Source of the DNA: Marinibacterium anthonyi | Lineage (GTDB): Bacteria; Pseudomonadota; Alphaproteobacteria; Rhodobacterales; Rhodobacteraceae | Assembly (NCBI GenBank): GCA_003217735.2 | Contig: CP031585.1 | Span: 4,141,501-4,205,500, forward strand | Direction: 5' to 3' | Length of the DNA stretch: 64,000 nt | Shown here: positions 24,421 through 33,664 of the stretch, piece after piece | Layout: every line of letters begins with the position of its first letter | How positions within the stretch are numbered: position 1 is the first letter of the stretch | Program-made: the position numbers and the translations under genes | Notes under the pieces: generated by a model | Database searches by the model: none | The model's input: the letters and a program-made list of their open reading frames with translations, nothing else | Told to the model about the DNA's origin: nothing

Positions 24421-25233
24421 CTAGAGCAGCGAGACGCCCCACATGTAGATGGCGAAGAACAGGAACAGCCACACCACGTCGACGAAGTGCCAGTACCAGG
24501 CCGCCGCCTCGAAGCCGATATGGCTGTCCGGGGTGAAATCGCCCTTGGTCGAACGCAGGAAGCAGATGAACAGGAAGATCGTCCCGATGATCACGTGCAT
24601 GCCGTGGAACCCGGTGGCCATGAAGAAGTTCGAAAAGAACTGGTCGCCGCCGAATTCCCAGCCGTCGTGGACCAGCAGTTCGTAATATTCGAACGCCTGC
24701 AGCCCGGTGAAGCACAGGCCCAGCACCACGGCGATCAGCAAGCCCTGCATGATCGGCTTGCGGATGTTGCCGTGCACCAGCGAATGGTGCGCCCAGGTCA
24801 CCGCGCAGCCCGACAGCAGCAGCACCAGCGTGTTCATCAGCGGCAGGTGGAAGGCGTCGACCGGGTGGATGACGGGCGGCACGTACTGGCTGCCGAAGTA
24901 GTCTTCCATCGGGTAGATGGCGTGTTTGAAGAACGACCAGAACCAGGCCGCGAAGAACATCACTTCTGACATGATGAACAGGATGAAGCCGTAGCGCAGG
25001 CCGATGCGCACGACCGGCGTGTGATCGCCGGCATGTTCCTCGGTCACGGTCTCGGACCACCAGGCGTACATGGTGTAAAGCACCATCAGCAGGCCGATGA
25101 AGAACAGCCAGGCGCCGCTGTCATGCATCCACAGCACTGCGCCAAAGAGCATCAGGAACGCCCCGATCGATCCGGTCAATGGCCAGATCGATGGCTGCAG
25201 GATATGGAAGTCGTGGTTTTTCGCGTGAGCCAT
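24421..25233 (-). CDS. ctaE: Cytochrome c oxidase subunit III
   Basis: 270 residues, seven hydrophobic segments, the standard aa3-oxidase subunit III. Typical stretches are [22 protein letters not shown] at the N terminus (first 20 suffice to recognise it), [18 protein letters not shown] and [14 protein letters not shown], and the ending [15 protein letters not shown]. It belongs to the core of the terminal oxidase together with CtaC (27009); subunit I (ctaD) is not in the window. A terminator lies just downstream. Confidence 0.96.
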   Translation of the reverse strand: MAHAKNHDFHILQPSIWPLTGSIGAFLMLFGAVLWMHDSGAWLFFIGLLMVLYTMYAWWSETVTEEHAGDHTPVVRIGLRYGFILFIMSEVMFFAAWFWSFFKHAIYPMEDYFGSQYVPPVIHPVDAFHLPLMNTLVLLLSGCAVTWAHHSLVHGNIRKPIMQGLLIAVVLGLCFTGLQAFEYYELLVHDGWEFGGDQFFSNFFMATGFHGMHVIIGTIFLFICFLRSTKGDFTPDSHIGFEAAAWYWHFVDVVWLFLFFAIYMWGVSLL

Positions 25234-25257
25234 CGGCTTGTCCCCTCCCTTGCGGAC

Positions 25258-25827
25258 TTACTTGGTCGCCTCCGCCTGCGGATCCGTCAATGCGGCAAAG
25301 TCTTCCGGCAGGTCGATTTCGTAGAAAGTGTAGCTGAGCGTGATCGTATGGACGTATTTCGCCTCGTCATCGGTCACGATGTCGGGGTCGACGAAGAAGG
25401 TCACCGGCATCTCGACCCGTTCACCGGGCCGAAGCACCTGTTCGGTGAAGCAGAAGCATTCGATCTTCGAAAAGAAGGATCCCGCCGAATAGGGCGCGAC
25501 GTTATACGCCGCCTGGCCCGCGATGGGGCGGTCGGTGGGGTTGTAGGCCTCGTAGAAGGCCAGGCCCGTCTCGCCGATCTTCAGCTCCATCTGGTGCTGC
25601 ATCGGCTTGAATTCCCAGGGCATGTCATTGCCGCGCGAGGCGTCGAAGCGGATCTTGATGGTCTGGTCCAGCACCCTGTCGGACCCGGCGGTGGCGACGT
25701 TGGTTTCGCCCCCGTAGCCGGTGACGCGGCAGAACCAGTTGTACAACGGGATCGCCGCCCAGGCCATCGCCCCCATGAAGACCACGATGCCGACCAACGC
25801 CGTGACGGTCTTGCGCTGCGGGCTCAC
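25258..25827 (-). CDS. ctaG: Cytochrome c oxidase assembly protein CtaG (Cox11 type)
   Basis: 189 residues: short N terminus, one membrane helix (TALVGIVVFMGAMAWAAIPL), then the periplasmic Cox11 domain with FCRVTGYGG, the copper-binding CFCFTEQVL and the VFFVDPDI-like MPVTFFVDPDI segment. It delivers copper to the CuB site of subunit I. The GTG start at 25827 has AGGAGAG upstream and overlaps the stop of the preceding small gene (GTGA), so translation is coupled. Confidence 0.95.
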   Translation of the reverse strand: MSPQRKTVTALVGIVVFMGAMAWAAIPLYNWFCRVTGYGGETNVATAGSDRVLDQTIKIRFDASRGNDMPWEFKPMQHQMELKIGETGLAFYEAYNPTDRPIAGQAAYNVAPYSAGSFFSKIECFCFTEQVLRPGERVEMPVTFFVDPDIVTDDEAKYVHTITLSYTFYEIDLPEDFAALTDPQAEATK

Positions 25828-25985
25828 TGAGAGCTCTCCTGCTGGGTGGCGATGAAGTTGCCCGACGACACCTTGGCGACGGTCAGCCCGAAGATGATCG
25901 CGACAAAGGCCACCAGCACCAGGCCGACACCCAGGTTGCGGCTGCGCCGGCGCGCATGCAGCTCGTGGGTGACGCGAAAGCTCAT
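25824..25985 (-). CDS. Small membrane protein of the cytochrome oxidase operon (CoxF-like)
   Basis: 53 residues: basic N terminus (MSFRVTHELHARRRSRN), one membrane helix (LGVGLVLVAFVAIIFGLTV) and a short hydrophilic tail. Proteins of this shape sit between ctaB and ctaG in Rhodobacterales operons. Its ATG overlaps the ctaB stop (ATGA) and its stop overlaps the ctaG start, so all three are tightly coupled; GGAGG precedes the ATG. Probable accessory factor of oxidase assembly. Confidence 0.82.
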   Translation of the reverse strand: MSFRVTHELHARRRSRNLGVGLVLVAFVAIIFGLTVAKVSSGNFIATQQESSQ

Positions 25986-26920
25986 GTCCAGCCTCCAAGG
26001 CCGTAAAGGCTCAGCGCGGCTTCGACGAGAATCGCCATGAAATGCGCGAAGAGGTAGATCAGCGAGACCTTGAAGAAGCGGCGTTCGACGGCGAAATTGT
26101 CGGCCTCGGACATGGCTTCGTCCCGGCGCCAGATCTGCCAGGCGCCCCGCAGGAAGATCGCGTTCAGCACCACCGCGGTGGTCAGGTAGATCCAGCCGCC
26201 CAGCGAGGTGAAGCCGGTGCCGATGGCCAGGATCGCCAGCATGACCGTGTAGACGAGGATATGCGTGCGGGTCGACCGGCGGCCGTGGGTCACGGTCAGC
26301 ATCGGCACGCCGGCATCGTCGTAATCGTTGCGCATGAACAGCGCCAGCGCCCAGAAGTGCGGCGGCGTCCACATGAAGGTCAGCGCGAACATCAGCCAGG
26401 GTTCGATCGACATCGACCCGGTGGCGGCCAGCCAGCCGATCACCGGCGGAAAGGCCCCTGCCGCGCCGCCGATGACGATGTTCTGCGGCGTCGTGCGCTT
26501 CAGCCCCATCGTGTAGATCACGACGTAGAAGAAGATGGTGAACGCCAGCATCCCGGCGGCCAGCGCATTGGTGGCCAGCCACAGCAGCACGACCGCGAAG
26601 ACCGACAGCGTCAGCCCGATGGCCAGCGCCTCGTCCGCGTGGACCTTGCCCGAGGGGATCGGCCGGCGCTGGGTGCGCTTCATAACCCGGTCGATATCGG
26701 CGTCCCACCACATGTTCAGCGCGCCCGAGGCGCCGCCGCCCACGGCGATGAAAAGGATCGCGCAAAAGCCCACGAACGGATTGATCGAAACCGGCGCGGC
26801 CAGCAGGCCGACAAAGGCGGTGAAGACGACAAGCGACATCACCCGGGGCTTCAGGAGGGCAAAGTAATCTCCAAAGCTTGCTTCATCGTCCTTGGTGATG
26901 GGATAGCTGGCGTCGCTCAT
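25982..26920 (-). CDS. ctaB: Protoheme IX farnesyltransferase (heme o synthase)
   Basis: 312-residue UbiA-family prenyltransferase with about nine membrane segments. The prenyl-diphosphate-binding motif NMWWDADIDRVMKRTQRRP and the second acidic region (RNDYDDAGVPML) are intact. It converts heme b to heme o, the precursor of heme a for the oxidase whose subunits are encoded alongside. It is separated from ctaC by 88 bases with two hairpins and overlaps the next small gene. Confidence 0.96.
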   Translation of the reverse strand: MSDASYPITKDDEASFGDYFALLKPRVMSLVVFTAFVGLLAAPVSINPFVGFCAILFIAVGGGASGALNMWWDADIDRVMKRTQRRPIPSGKVHADEALAIGLTLSVFAVVLLWLATNALAAGMLAFTIFFYVVIYTMGLKRTTPQNIVIGGAAGAFPPVIGWLAATGSMSIEPWLMFALTFMWTPPHFWALALFMRNDYDDAGVPMLTVTHGRRSTRTHILVYTVMLAILAIGTGFTSLGGWIYLTTAVVLNAIFLRGAWQIWRRDEAMSEADNFAVERRFFKVSLIYLFAHFMAILVEAALSLYGLGGWT

Positions 26921-26940
26921 TCATGCTCTTTCAACTGGCA

Positions 26941-26997
26941 GGGCAGACCGTCCCGGTCCGCCCGCTGTCGCCCGGCCCGCGCCGTTGGGCGGGCCGG
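26941..26997. other. Two tandem hairpins between ctaC and ctaB
   Basis: GGGCAGACC/GGTCCGCCC (26941-26949 / 26955-26963, one G-U pair) and CCGGCCCGC/GCGGGCCGG (26972-26980 / 26989-26997). No T-tract follows on the minus strand. They may stabilise the 3' end of the ctaC message, giving more subunit II than assembly factors. Confidence 0.6.
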
Positions 26998-27008
26998 CAT
27001 TCATGGCC

Positions 27009-27857
27009 TCAGTTCGAGGCCACCCGGTAATTGCGCGGCGTGCCGGCGTATTCCTCGATCGCGCCCTGCAGCCATTCTTCGTATGCCTCCTCGCTGACCA
27101 CCTTGACGGTGATCGGCATGTAGGCGTGGTCCTTGCCACACAACTCGGAACACTGGCCGAAGTAGATGCCTTCCTTCTCGGCCTTGAACCAAAGCTGGGC
27201 CAGACGGCCGGGCACGGCGTCCTGCTTCACGCCAAAGGCCGGGATGGTCCAGGCATGGATCACATCGGCGCCGGTCACGTTCATCACGATGATCTTGTTG
27301 ACCGGCACGACCACGGCCATGTCCGTGGCCAGCAGGTATTCGTCGTCGGCGTAGCCGTATTCCGCCAGCTGGTCGCGTTCAAGCTTGAACGCCTCGAACC
27401 CGAAATCGTGATCGGTGTATTCGTAGCCCCAGTACCACTGGTAGCCGGTCACCTTGATGGTGACGTCGGCTTCGGGGATTTCCTGCTGCTTGAAAAGAAC
27501 CGGAAGCGAAAAAGCGCCAATGAAAACAAGGATAAGAACCGGAACCAGGGTCCAGGCAATTTCCAGCGGCGAATTATGGGTGAATTTCGCCGGAGTTGGG
27601 TTCGACTTGGAGTTGTAGCGCACGATGCAGATGACCAGCAGCGCCGTGACGAAAACGCAGATCGCCGTGATGATGATCGTCATCATGTGGTCCAGGGACT
27701 GCAGGTCACGGGACAATTCGGTGACGGCGGGCTGAAAACCCAGCTTGCCCGCGACGGGCTTGCCGACAACCTCCAGTTGGCCAAGCTGGTCCTGTGCCAT
27801 GGCCGGAAGTGCGGTGAGGGCCACAAGAAGGCCCGAGAGCGTGAAAGTCTTTTTCAT
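27009..27857 (-). CDS. ctaC: Cytochrome c oxidase subunit II
   Basis: 282 residues with signal peptide ([22 protein letters not shown]), two membrane helices and a periplasmic cupredoxin domain. The aromatic stretch YQWYWGYEY and the CuA ligand cluster [16 protein letters not shown] are present, with the upstream His in [11 protein letters not shown]. It receives electrons from cytochrome c. ATG 27857 follows a GGACAGGAC stretch; the longer frame to 27926 would disrupt the signal peptide. First gene of the minus-strand operon ctaC to rimJ-like. Confidence 0.96.
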   Translation of the reverse strand: MKKTFTLSGLLVALTALPAMAQDQLGQLEVVGKPVAGKLGFQPAVTELSRDLQSLDHMMTIIITAICVFVTALLVICIVRYNSKSNPTPAKFTHNSPLEIAWTLVPVLILVFIGAFSLPVLFKQQEIPEADVTIKVTGYQWYWGYEYTDHDFGFEAFKLERDQLAEYGYADDEYLLATDMAVVVPVNKIIVMNVTGADVIHAWTIPAFGVKQDAVPGRLAQLWFKAEKEGIYFGQCSELCGKDHAYMPITVKVVSEEAYEEWLQGAIEEYAGTPRNYRVASN

Positions 27858-28026
27858 GTCCTGTCCTGTCGGTTCATCCGCAATTCGCCTTGGGCGTTCG
27901 ATCTCATTTTCGTGAGCGGTTGCCATTGAGCAAGGTAGAAAACATATTCAAGGGCACAGATCTAGACTTCTGTTTGCGTCACAAAGACGCTTCTTGATCC
28001 ATGACAATGACCGCAGGCGACCTCCC

Positions 28027-29457
28027 ATGACTTCAGACCGCTCCGATTCCTTCCGCCCGCTCGACACCGCCCTTGGCCGAGACGAGGCGCTCTCCATCCT
28101 GCGTCAGGCCACCGACGGGGCCGATGACGGAGAGTTGTTCTTTGAACGTCGCAAGTCGGAAGCCCTTGTTTTTGATGACGGACGTCTGAAGAACGCGACC
28201 TATGACGCCTCCGAGGGCTTTGGCCTGCGCGCCGTCCGGGGCGAGGTCACGGGCTATGCCCATTCGACCGAGATTTCCGAAAGCGCCCTGCGCCGGGCGG
28301 CCGAAACCGCGCGGCTGGCGGTCGGGGACGGCGGCGGGACCTGGGCGGATGGGCCACTACCGACCAACGTCCGACTTTACAGTGACGACGATCCCATTGC
28401 AGGGCTCGCCTTTCCGGTGAAGGTCGACACGCTGCGCGAAATCGACGCTTTCCTGCGCGAAGCCGATCCGCGGGTGGTTCAGGTCACCGCCTCGTTGGCC
28501 GCGGGCCTGCAGGAGGTGGAAATCCTGCGCCCCGACGGGGTTTCCGTGCGCGATGCGCGGCCGATGACGCGGATGAACGTGTCGGTCATCGTCGAAGACC
28601 ACGGGCGGCGCGAAAGCGGCACCGCCGGCGGTGGCGGGCGCGTGGGACTGGATGGGCTGATCGATCCGGCGTCCTGGAAGGACAAGGCCAACGAGGCGCT
28701 GCGAATCGCGCTGGTGAACCTGGCGGCCGAACCTGCGCCGGCCGGAATCATGGAAGTCGCGCTTGGCCCCGGCTGGCCCGGCATCCTGCTGCACGAGGCC
28801 ATCGGACATGGGCTGGAGGGCGATTTCAATCGCAAGGGATCGTCCGCCTTTGCCGGGCTGATGGGCCAGCGCGTGGCCGCGCCCGGGGTGACGGTGCTGG
28901 ACGATGGCACCATTCCGGACCGGCGCGGGTCGATTTCGGTCGATGACGAAGGCACGCCGTCGGGCAAGAACGTGCTGATCGAGGACGGGATCCTGGTGGG
29001 CTACATGCAGGACCGCCAGAACGCGCGGCTGATGGGGGTCAAGCCCACCGGCAACGGGCGCCGCCAAAGCTATGCCCACGCGCCGATGCCGAGGATGACC
29101 AACACCTACATGCTGGGCGGCGACGCGTCGCCCGAACAGATCGTGGCCGATATCAAGGACGGGATCTGGGCCGTGGGCTTTGGCGGCGGGCAGGTCGACA
29201 TCACCAACGGCAAGTTCGTGTTCTCCTGCACCGAGGCCTATCGCGTGAAGAACGGCAAGGTCGGCGCGCCGGTCAAGGGGGCCACCCTGATCGGTGACGG
29301 GGCGACCGCGTTGACCAAGATTCGCGCCCTGGGCAACGACATGGCGCTGGACCCGGGCCTGGGCAATTGCGGCAAGAACGGCCAGTGGGTTCCGGTTGGT
29401 GTCGGCCAACCCACTGTATTGATTGGCGGATTGACGGTCGGCGGCGCCGCCGTCTGA
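28027..29457 (+). CDS. tldD: TldD family zinc metalloprotease
   Basis: 476 residues, complete TldD. The metal-binding HEAIGHGLEGD motif is at residues 256-266, followed by the conserved GKNVLIEDGILVGYMQD and RMTNTYMLGG regions and the cysteine in TEAYRVKNG context. With PmbA/TldE it forms a protease that processes modified peptides and unfolded proteins; tldE is not in the window. ATG 28027 is used; a frame extension to 27994 is not conserved. Confidence 0.95.
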   Translation: MTSDRSDSFRPLDTALGRDEALSILRQATDGADDGELFFERRKSEALVFDDGRLKNATYDASEGFGLRAVRGEVTGYAHSTEISESALRRAAETARLAVGDGGGTWADGPLPTNVRLYSDDDPIAGLAFPVKVDTLREIDAFLREADPRVVQVTASLAAGLQEVEILRPDGVSVRDARPMTRMNVSVIVEDHGRRESGTAGGGGRVGLDGLIDPASWKDKANEALRIALVNLAAEPAPAGIMEVALGPGWPGILLHEAIGHGLEGDFNRKGSSAFAGLMGQRVAAPGVTVLDDGTIPDRRGSISVDDEGTPSGKNVLIEDGILVGYMQDRQNARLMGVKPTGNGRRQSYAHAPMPRMTNTYMLGGDASPEQIVADIKDGIWAVGFGGGQVDITNGKFVFSCTEAYRVKNGKVGAPVKGATLIGDGATALTKIRALGNDMALDPGLGNCGKNGQWVPVGVGQPTVLIGGLTVGGAAV

Positions 29458-29459
29458 CA

Positions 29460-29468
29460 TTATCCACA
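29460..29468 (+). promoter_or_regulatory. Perfect DnaA-box consensus
   Basis: TTATCCACA just after the tldD stop codon. It is followed by TTTTCGCGAAAA (29471-29482, palindromic) and, on the minus strand, by a terminator-like hairpin with T-tract (AACGGGG 29492-29498 / CCCCGTT 29510-29516). A single box; chance occurrence is possible. Confidence 0.4.
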
Positions 29469-29562
29469 GCTTTTCGCGAAAAAACGAGAAAAACGGGGGG
29501 CGATTCACTCCCCGTTAACCCTCTCGGGCGTAAACCTTCTCTTGCAGCAGGCGGAGCCACGG

Positions 29563-30738
29563 ATGACCGAAGACCGAAATTCTTCCACTCACCCCCCACT
29601 CCCACCCACCACGGAAGAAGATCGGTTTACGTGGCTCCGTCTCCTGCGTTCGCGTCGTGTCGGTGTGACGACCTTCCACCGACTGATGGCCGAACATGGG
29701 TCAGCGCAGAACGCGCTGGCCGCACTGCCTGAAGTGGCACGTGCTGCCGGCATGGAGGACTATGAAATATGTCCTGCCGGCGTCATCGAAGCCGAGATCA
29801 AGGCCGCAAAAGCCGCAGGAGCGCGGCTTTTGTGCCTTGGCTCGGACGAATACCCTTCCCTTCTTGGTGAAATCGCCGATGCGCCGCCGCTTCTGTGGGC
29901 CCTTGGCGATATCTCGTGGCTTGCGAAACCCGCGATTGCCCTGGTCGGCGCGCGCAACGCGTCGTCGCTGGGCACGCGCATGGCCCGCGCCCTGGCAAAG
30001 GAGCTGGGGCAGAACGGGTTCACGGTGGTGTCCGGCATGGCGCGCGGCGTGGACGCCGCCGCGCACGAGGCGGCGCTGGACACCGGGACCATCGCCGTGA
30101 TGGCCAGCGGGGTGGATGTGATCTATCCCGTTGAAAACACGAAACTCGCCAAGGACATCGCGGCGAAAGGCCTGCGGCTTTCCGAACAGCCCATGGGCCT
30201 GCAGCCGATGTCGCGCCATTTCCCCAGCCGCAACCGCATCATCTCGGGGCTCGCCCGGGGTGTGGTGGTGATCGAGGCCGCGGCCAAGTCCGGGACCTTG
30301 ATCACCGCCCGCGACGCGCTGGACCAGGGGCGCGAGGTGCTGGCCGTACCGGGCCATCCCTTCGATGCCCGCGCCTCGGGCTGCAACATGCTGATCCGGG
30401 ACGGCGCCACGCTGGTGCGCTCGGCCGAGGACGTTATCGCCGCCCTGTCGCCGATCTCGGCGCCGGAACCGGTTCAGCCCGCGCTGCCCAACTTGGCGCC
30501 CCCCAACTTGGCGCCCCCGCCCGACACGCCCCCCCCGCCCGACAAGCGGTCCTTGCGCGAGACGGCGGCGCTGCACCAGCAGATCCTCGACCGGCTGGGC
30601 CCCTCCCCCCTGGCCGAAGATCAGCTGATCCGCGACCTGAAAAGTTCGCCCCAGTCGGTGGCCCCGGTGCTGGTCGATCTGGAACTCGAAGGGCAGATCC
30701 GGCGGGAATCAGGCGGGCTCCTGAGCCGCGTATCCTGA
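29563..30738 (+). CDS. dprA: DNA-processing protein DprA
   Basis: 391 residues. The Rossmann-like DprA core shows PAIALVGARNASSLGTRMA, VVSGMARGVDAAAHEAAL, GVDVIYPVEN, FPSRNRIISGLARGVVVIEA and EVLAVPGHPFD. After a Pro-rich linker (~300-335; LPNLAPPNLAPP repeat) comes a C-terminal winged helix (~340-391), as in many proteobacterial DprA. It loads RecA on incoming single-stranded DNA in transformation. ATG 29563 follows GGCGGAG. topA lies immediately downstream, a common pairing. Confidence 0.95.
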   Translation: MTEDRNSSTHPPLPPTTEEDRFTWLRLLRSRRVGVTTFHRLMAEHGSAQNALAALPEVARAAGMEDYEICPAGVIEAEIKAAKAAGARLLCLGSDEYPSLLGEIADAPPLLWALGDISWLAKPAIALVGARNASSLGTRMARALAKELGQNGFTVVSGMARGVDAAAHEAALDTGTIAVMASGVDVIYPVENTKLAKDIAAKGLRLSEQPMGLQPMSRHFPSRNRIISGLARGVVVIEAAAKSGTLITARDALDQGREVLAVPGHPFDARASGCNMLIRDGATLVRSAEDVIAALSPISAPEPVQPALPNLAPPNLAPPPDTPPPPDKRSLRETAALHQQILDRLGPSPLAEDQLIRDLKSSPQSVAPVLVDLELEGQIRRESGGLLSRVS

Positions 30739-30866
30739 CCGTTTCCACACCTGGCCCGGGCCATCCGCCCGCGGCTTTTCCGCCGCGATTGACATTCCCC
30801 TCTTGCACCCCACATGTTCCGCGGCCATTAACCGCTTCGTACCCGTGCCTTGAGGATTTCCGCTAA

Positions 30867-33536
30867 ATGCCTGTTGTCGTTGTCGAATCTCCGGCCAAAG
30901 CCAAGACGATCAACAAATATCTCGGCTCGGGCTACACGGTCCTGGCCTCATACGGGCATGTTCGAGACCTTCCGCCGAAGGATGGATCGGTCGATCCCGA
31001 CCACGATTTCGAGATGCTGTGGGAGATCGGATCCGACAGCAAGAAGCACATCAAGGCCATTGCCGACGCCCTTGCCGAAGACAATTCGCTGATCCTCGCG
31101 ACCGACCCCGATCGCGAGGGCGAAGCGATTTCCTGGCACCTGCAGGAGGCGTTGACCAAGCGCAAGTCGATCAAGAAGGACACGCCGGTCAGCCGCGTGG
31201 TGTTCAACGCGATCACCAAGGATGCCGTCACCCAGGCGATGAAGAACCCGCGCCAGGTCGACATGCCGCTGGTCGAGGCCTACCTCGCCCGCCGCGCGCT
31301 GGATTACCTGGTGGGCTTCAACCTGTCCCCGGTCCTGTGGCGCAAGCTGCCCGGTGCGAAATCGGCCGGCCGCGTGCAATCGGTCTGCCTGCGGCTCATC
31401 GTCGAACGCGAGATGGAAATCGAAGCGTTTCGAGCCCGCGAATACTGGACGGTCAAGGCGATCCTGACGACGCCGCGCGGCCAGGAATACGAGGCACGGC
31501 TTGTGAACCTTGCCGGCGACAAGCTGGATCGCTACGACATCGCCAACGAGACCCAGGCCGAGCTGGCGGTGCAGGCGATCAACAGCCGCGCGCTGTCGGT
31601 CACCTCGGTCGAAGCCAAGCCCGCCGCGCGCAACCCCTCGGCGCCGTTCATGACATCGACGCTGCAGCAGGAAGCCAGCCGCAAGTTCGGCATGGGCGCG
31701 CGCCAGACGATGTCTTCGGCCCAGCGGCTGTACGAGGCCGGGCACATCACCTACATGCGGACCGACGGCATCGACATGGCGCCCGAAGCCGTGGCCGCCG
31801 CGCGCGACGAGATCGCCAGCCGGTACGGCAAGGAATACGTGCCGGGCAGCCCGCGGGTCTACAAGAACAAGGCCAAGAACGCGCAGGAAGCGCACGAATG
31901 TATCCGCCCCACGGACATGAGCCGGGATGCCGCGCAGCTGAAGCTGACGGACCCGGATCAGCGCAGGCTGTACGACCTGATCTGGAAGCGGACCCTGTCG
32001 TGCCAGATGGAATCGGCGCGCCTGGAACGCACCACGGTAGAGATCGGCAGCAGCGACGGCCAGGTCGGCCTGCGGGCGACCGGACAGGTGGTGCTGTTCG
32101 ACGGGTTCCTGCGGGTCTACGAGGAAGGCCGCGACGACGCGGTCACCGATGACGACGACAAGCGCCTGCCCCAGATCCACGAGGGCGAGAAGGCCGACAA
32201 GAAGACGATCACGCCGGAACAGCATTTCACCCAGCCGCCCCCGCGCTATACCGAAGCGACGCTGGTCAAGCGGATGGAAGAGCTGGGGATCGGGCGGCCG
32301 TCGACCTATGCGTCGATCGTGACGACGATCCAGGACCGCGGCTATGTGCGCAAGGACAAGAACCGGCTGATCCCCGAGGACAAGGGGCGGCTGGTGACGG
32401 CCTTCCTTGAAAACTACTTCCGCCGCTACGTGGGTTACGATTTCACCGCCGGACTGGAAGACGAGCTGGACCAGGTCAGCGCGGGCGATGCCGATTACAA
32501 GGAGATCCTGAAGAAGTTCTGGCAGGATTTCTCGGCCGCCGTCGAAGAGACGTCGGAACTGCGAATCACCGATGTGCTGGAAAAGATCAACGAGGTGCTG
32601 GAACCTCACCTGTTCCCGCCGACCGAGGATGGCAGCGACCCGCGGCTGTGCCCCAATTGCGGCGCCGGGCGGCTGTCGATGCGCACGGCGCGGTCGGGCG
32701 GGGCCTTCATCGGCTGTTCGAACTATCCCGAATGCCGCTATACGCGCCCCTTCGGCCCGCCGGGCCAGGAAGATCCGTCCGACATCCCGCCCGAAGGCAA
32801 GGTGCTGGGCGAGGATTCGGGCGACAAGATCTATGCGTTCAAGGGCCGGTTCGGCCCCTACGTGCAGCGTGGCGAGGTGACGGACGAACAGCCCAAGCCG
32901 CCGCGCCAGTCGATCCCCAAGGCCTGGCCGCCCGCCGAGGTGACGCTGGACCAGGCGGTCCGGCTGCTGGCCCTGCCGCGCGAGATCGGGCCGCACCCGG
33001 AAGACGGGGTGATGATCTGGGCCAATATCGGGCGCTATGGGCCGTACCTGAAACATGCCGACACGATATCGAACCGCGGCGGCACGAACGCCAACCTGGA
33101 ATCGATCGACGAGGTCTGGGAGATCGGGATGAACCGCGCGGTCGAGGTCCTGGCCTCGAAGCCCAAGCGGGGCCAGGCGGCGGCGGCGACGCCGCTGAAG
33201 GAGCTGGGCGAACACCCTGAACACGGCGGGCCGATCAGCGTCATGAAGGGGCGTTATGGCCCCTACGTGAAGTGGGAAAAGGTGAACGCCACATTGCCCA
33301 ACGAGGTCGAGCCGGACGATGTGACCGTCGACTTCGCGGTGCAGCTGATCGACGAGAAGGCCGCCAAGACCGGCAAGGGCAAGAAAGCCCCTGCGAAAAA
33401 GACCGCGGCCAAGAAGGCTCCGGCGAAAAAGACCGCGGCAAAGAAGACGACCGCCAAGAAGACACCGACAAAGACGGCGGCCGCGAAGAAGACAGCTTCG
33501 CAAAAGGACCCTGCGGCGGACGGCGGCGACAAATAG
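30867..33536 (+). CDS. topA: DNA topoisomerase I
   Basis: 889 residues, type IA topoisomerase. TOPRIM acidic motif DPDREGE at 80-86, active-site tyrosine Tyr296 in YMRTDGIDM, a single clear C4 zinc finger near 595-625 (CPNCGAGRL...CSNYPEC), then topoisomerase C-terminal repeats and a long lysine/alanine-rich tail (KKAPAKKTAAKK type, last ~50 residues) that probably binds DNA non-specifically. Relaxes negative supercoils. A possible promoter (TTGACA at 30789) lies between dprA and topA. Confidence 0.97.
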   Translation: MPVVVVESPAKAKTINKYLGSGYTVLASYGHVRDLPPKDGSVDPDHDFEMLWEIGSDSKKHIKAIADALAEDNSLILATDPDREGEAISWHLQEALTKRKSIKKDTPVSRVVFNAITKDAVTQAMKNPRQVDMPLVEAYLARRALDYLVGFNLSPVLWRKLPGAKSAGRVQSVCLRLIVEREMEIEAFRAREYWTVKAILTTPRGQEYEARLVNLAGDKLDRYDIANETQAELAVQAINSRALSVTSVEAKPAARNPSAPFMTSTLQQEASRKFGMGARQTMSSAQRLYEAGHITYMRTDGIDMAPEAVAAARDEIASRYGKEYVPGSPRVYKNKAKNAQEAHECIRPTDMSRDAAQLKLTDPDQRRLYDLIWKRTLSCQMESARLERTTVEIGSSDGQVGLRATGQVVLFDGFLRVYEEGRDDAVTDDDDKRLPQIHEGEKADKKTITPEQHFTQPPPRYTEATLVKRMEELGIGRPSTYASIVTTIQDRGYVRKDKNRLIPEDKGRLVTAFLENYFRRYVGYDFTAGLEDELDQVSAGDADYKEILKKFWQDFSAAVEETSELRITDVLEKINEVLEPHLFPPTEDGSDPRLCPNCGAGRLSMRTARSGGAFIGCSNYPECRYTRPFGPPGQEDPSDIPPEGKVLGEDSGDKIYAFKGRFGPYVQRGEVTDEQPKPPRQSIPKAWPPAEVTLDQAVRLLALPREIGPHPEDGVMIWANIGRYGPYLKHADTISNRGGTNANLESIDEVWEIGMNRAVEVLASKPKRGQAAAATPLKELGEHPEHGGPISVMKGRYGPYVKWEKVNATLPNEVEPDDVTVDFAVQLIDEKAAKTGKGKKAPAKKTAAKKAPAKKTAAKKTTAKKTPTKTAAAKKTASQKDPAADGGDK

Positions 33537-33612
33537 GCGCCGCCGCGCCCCCTCTGCACCAGCCTTGTTGACAGTCGCGCTTGGCCAATGGCATTCGGTT
33601 GGACAAGAATTT

Positions 33613-33633
33613 CGCCCGCCGGTCCGGCGGGCG
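33613..33633. other. Perfect hairpin in the leader of the CoA-transferase operon
   Basis: CGCCCGCCGG and CCGGCGGGCG flank a single T, giving a very stable hairpin about 30 bases before the scoA start. No T-tract follows, so it is more likely a leader structure or topA mRNA 3' end than a classic terminator. Confidence 0.55.
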
Positions 33634-33664
33634 CGACAGGTCCAATGTCAGTGGGAAGCGCCTT

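Noticed and set aside
30948-33503. An 851-codon open frame on the minus strand opposite topA
   Set aside because: It mirrors the high-GC codon pattern of topA, which has complete conserved motifs; the antisense product is low-complexity and matches no family.
33340-33530. Lys/Ala repeat at the end of topA considered as a separate histone-like gene
   Set aside because: It is in frame with topA with no stop or start between; such basic tails are common on alphaproteobacterial TopA.
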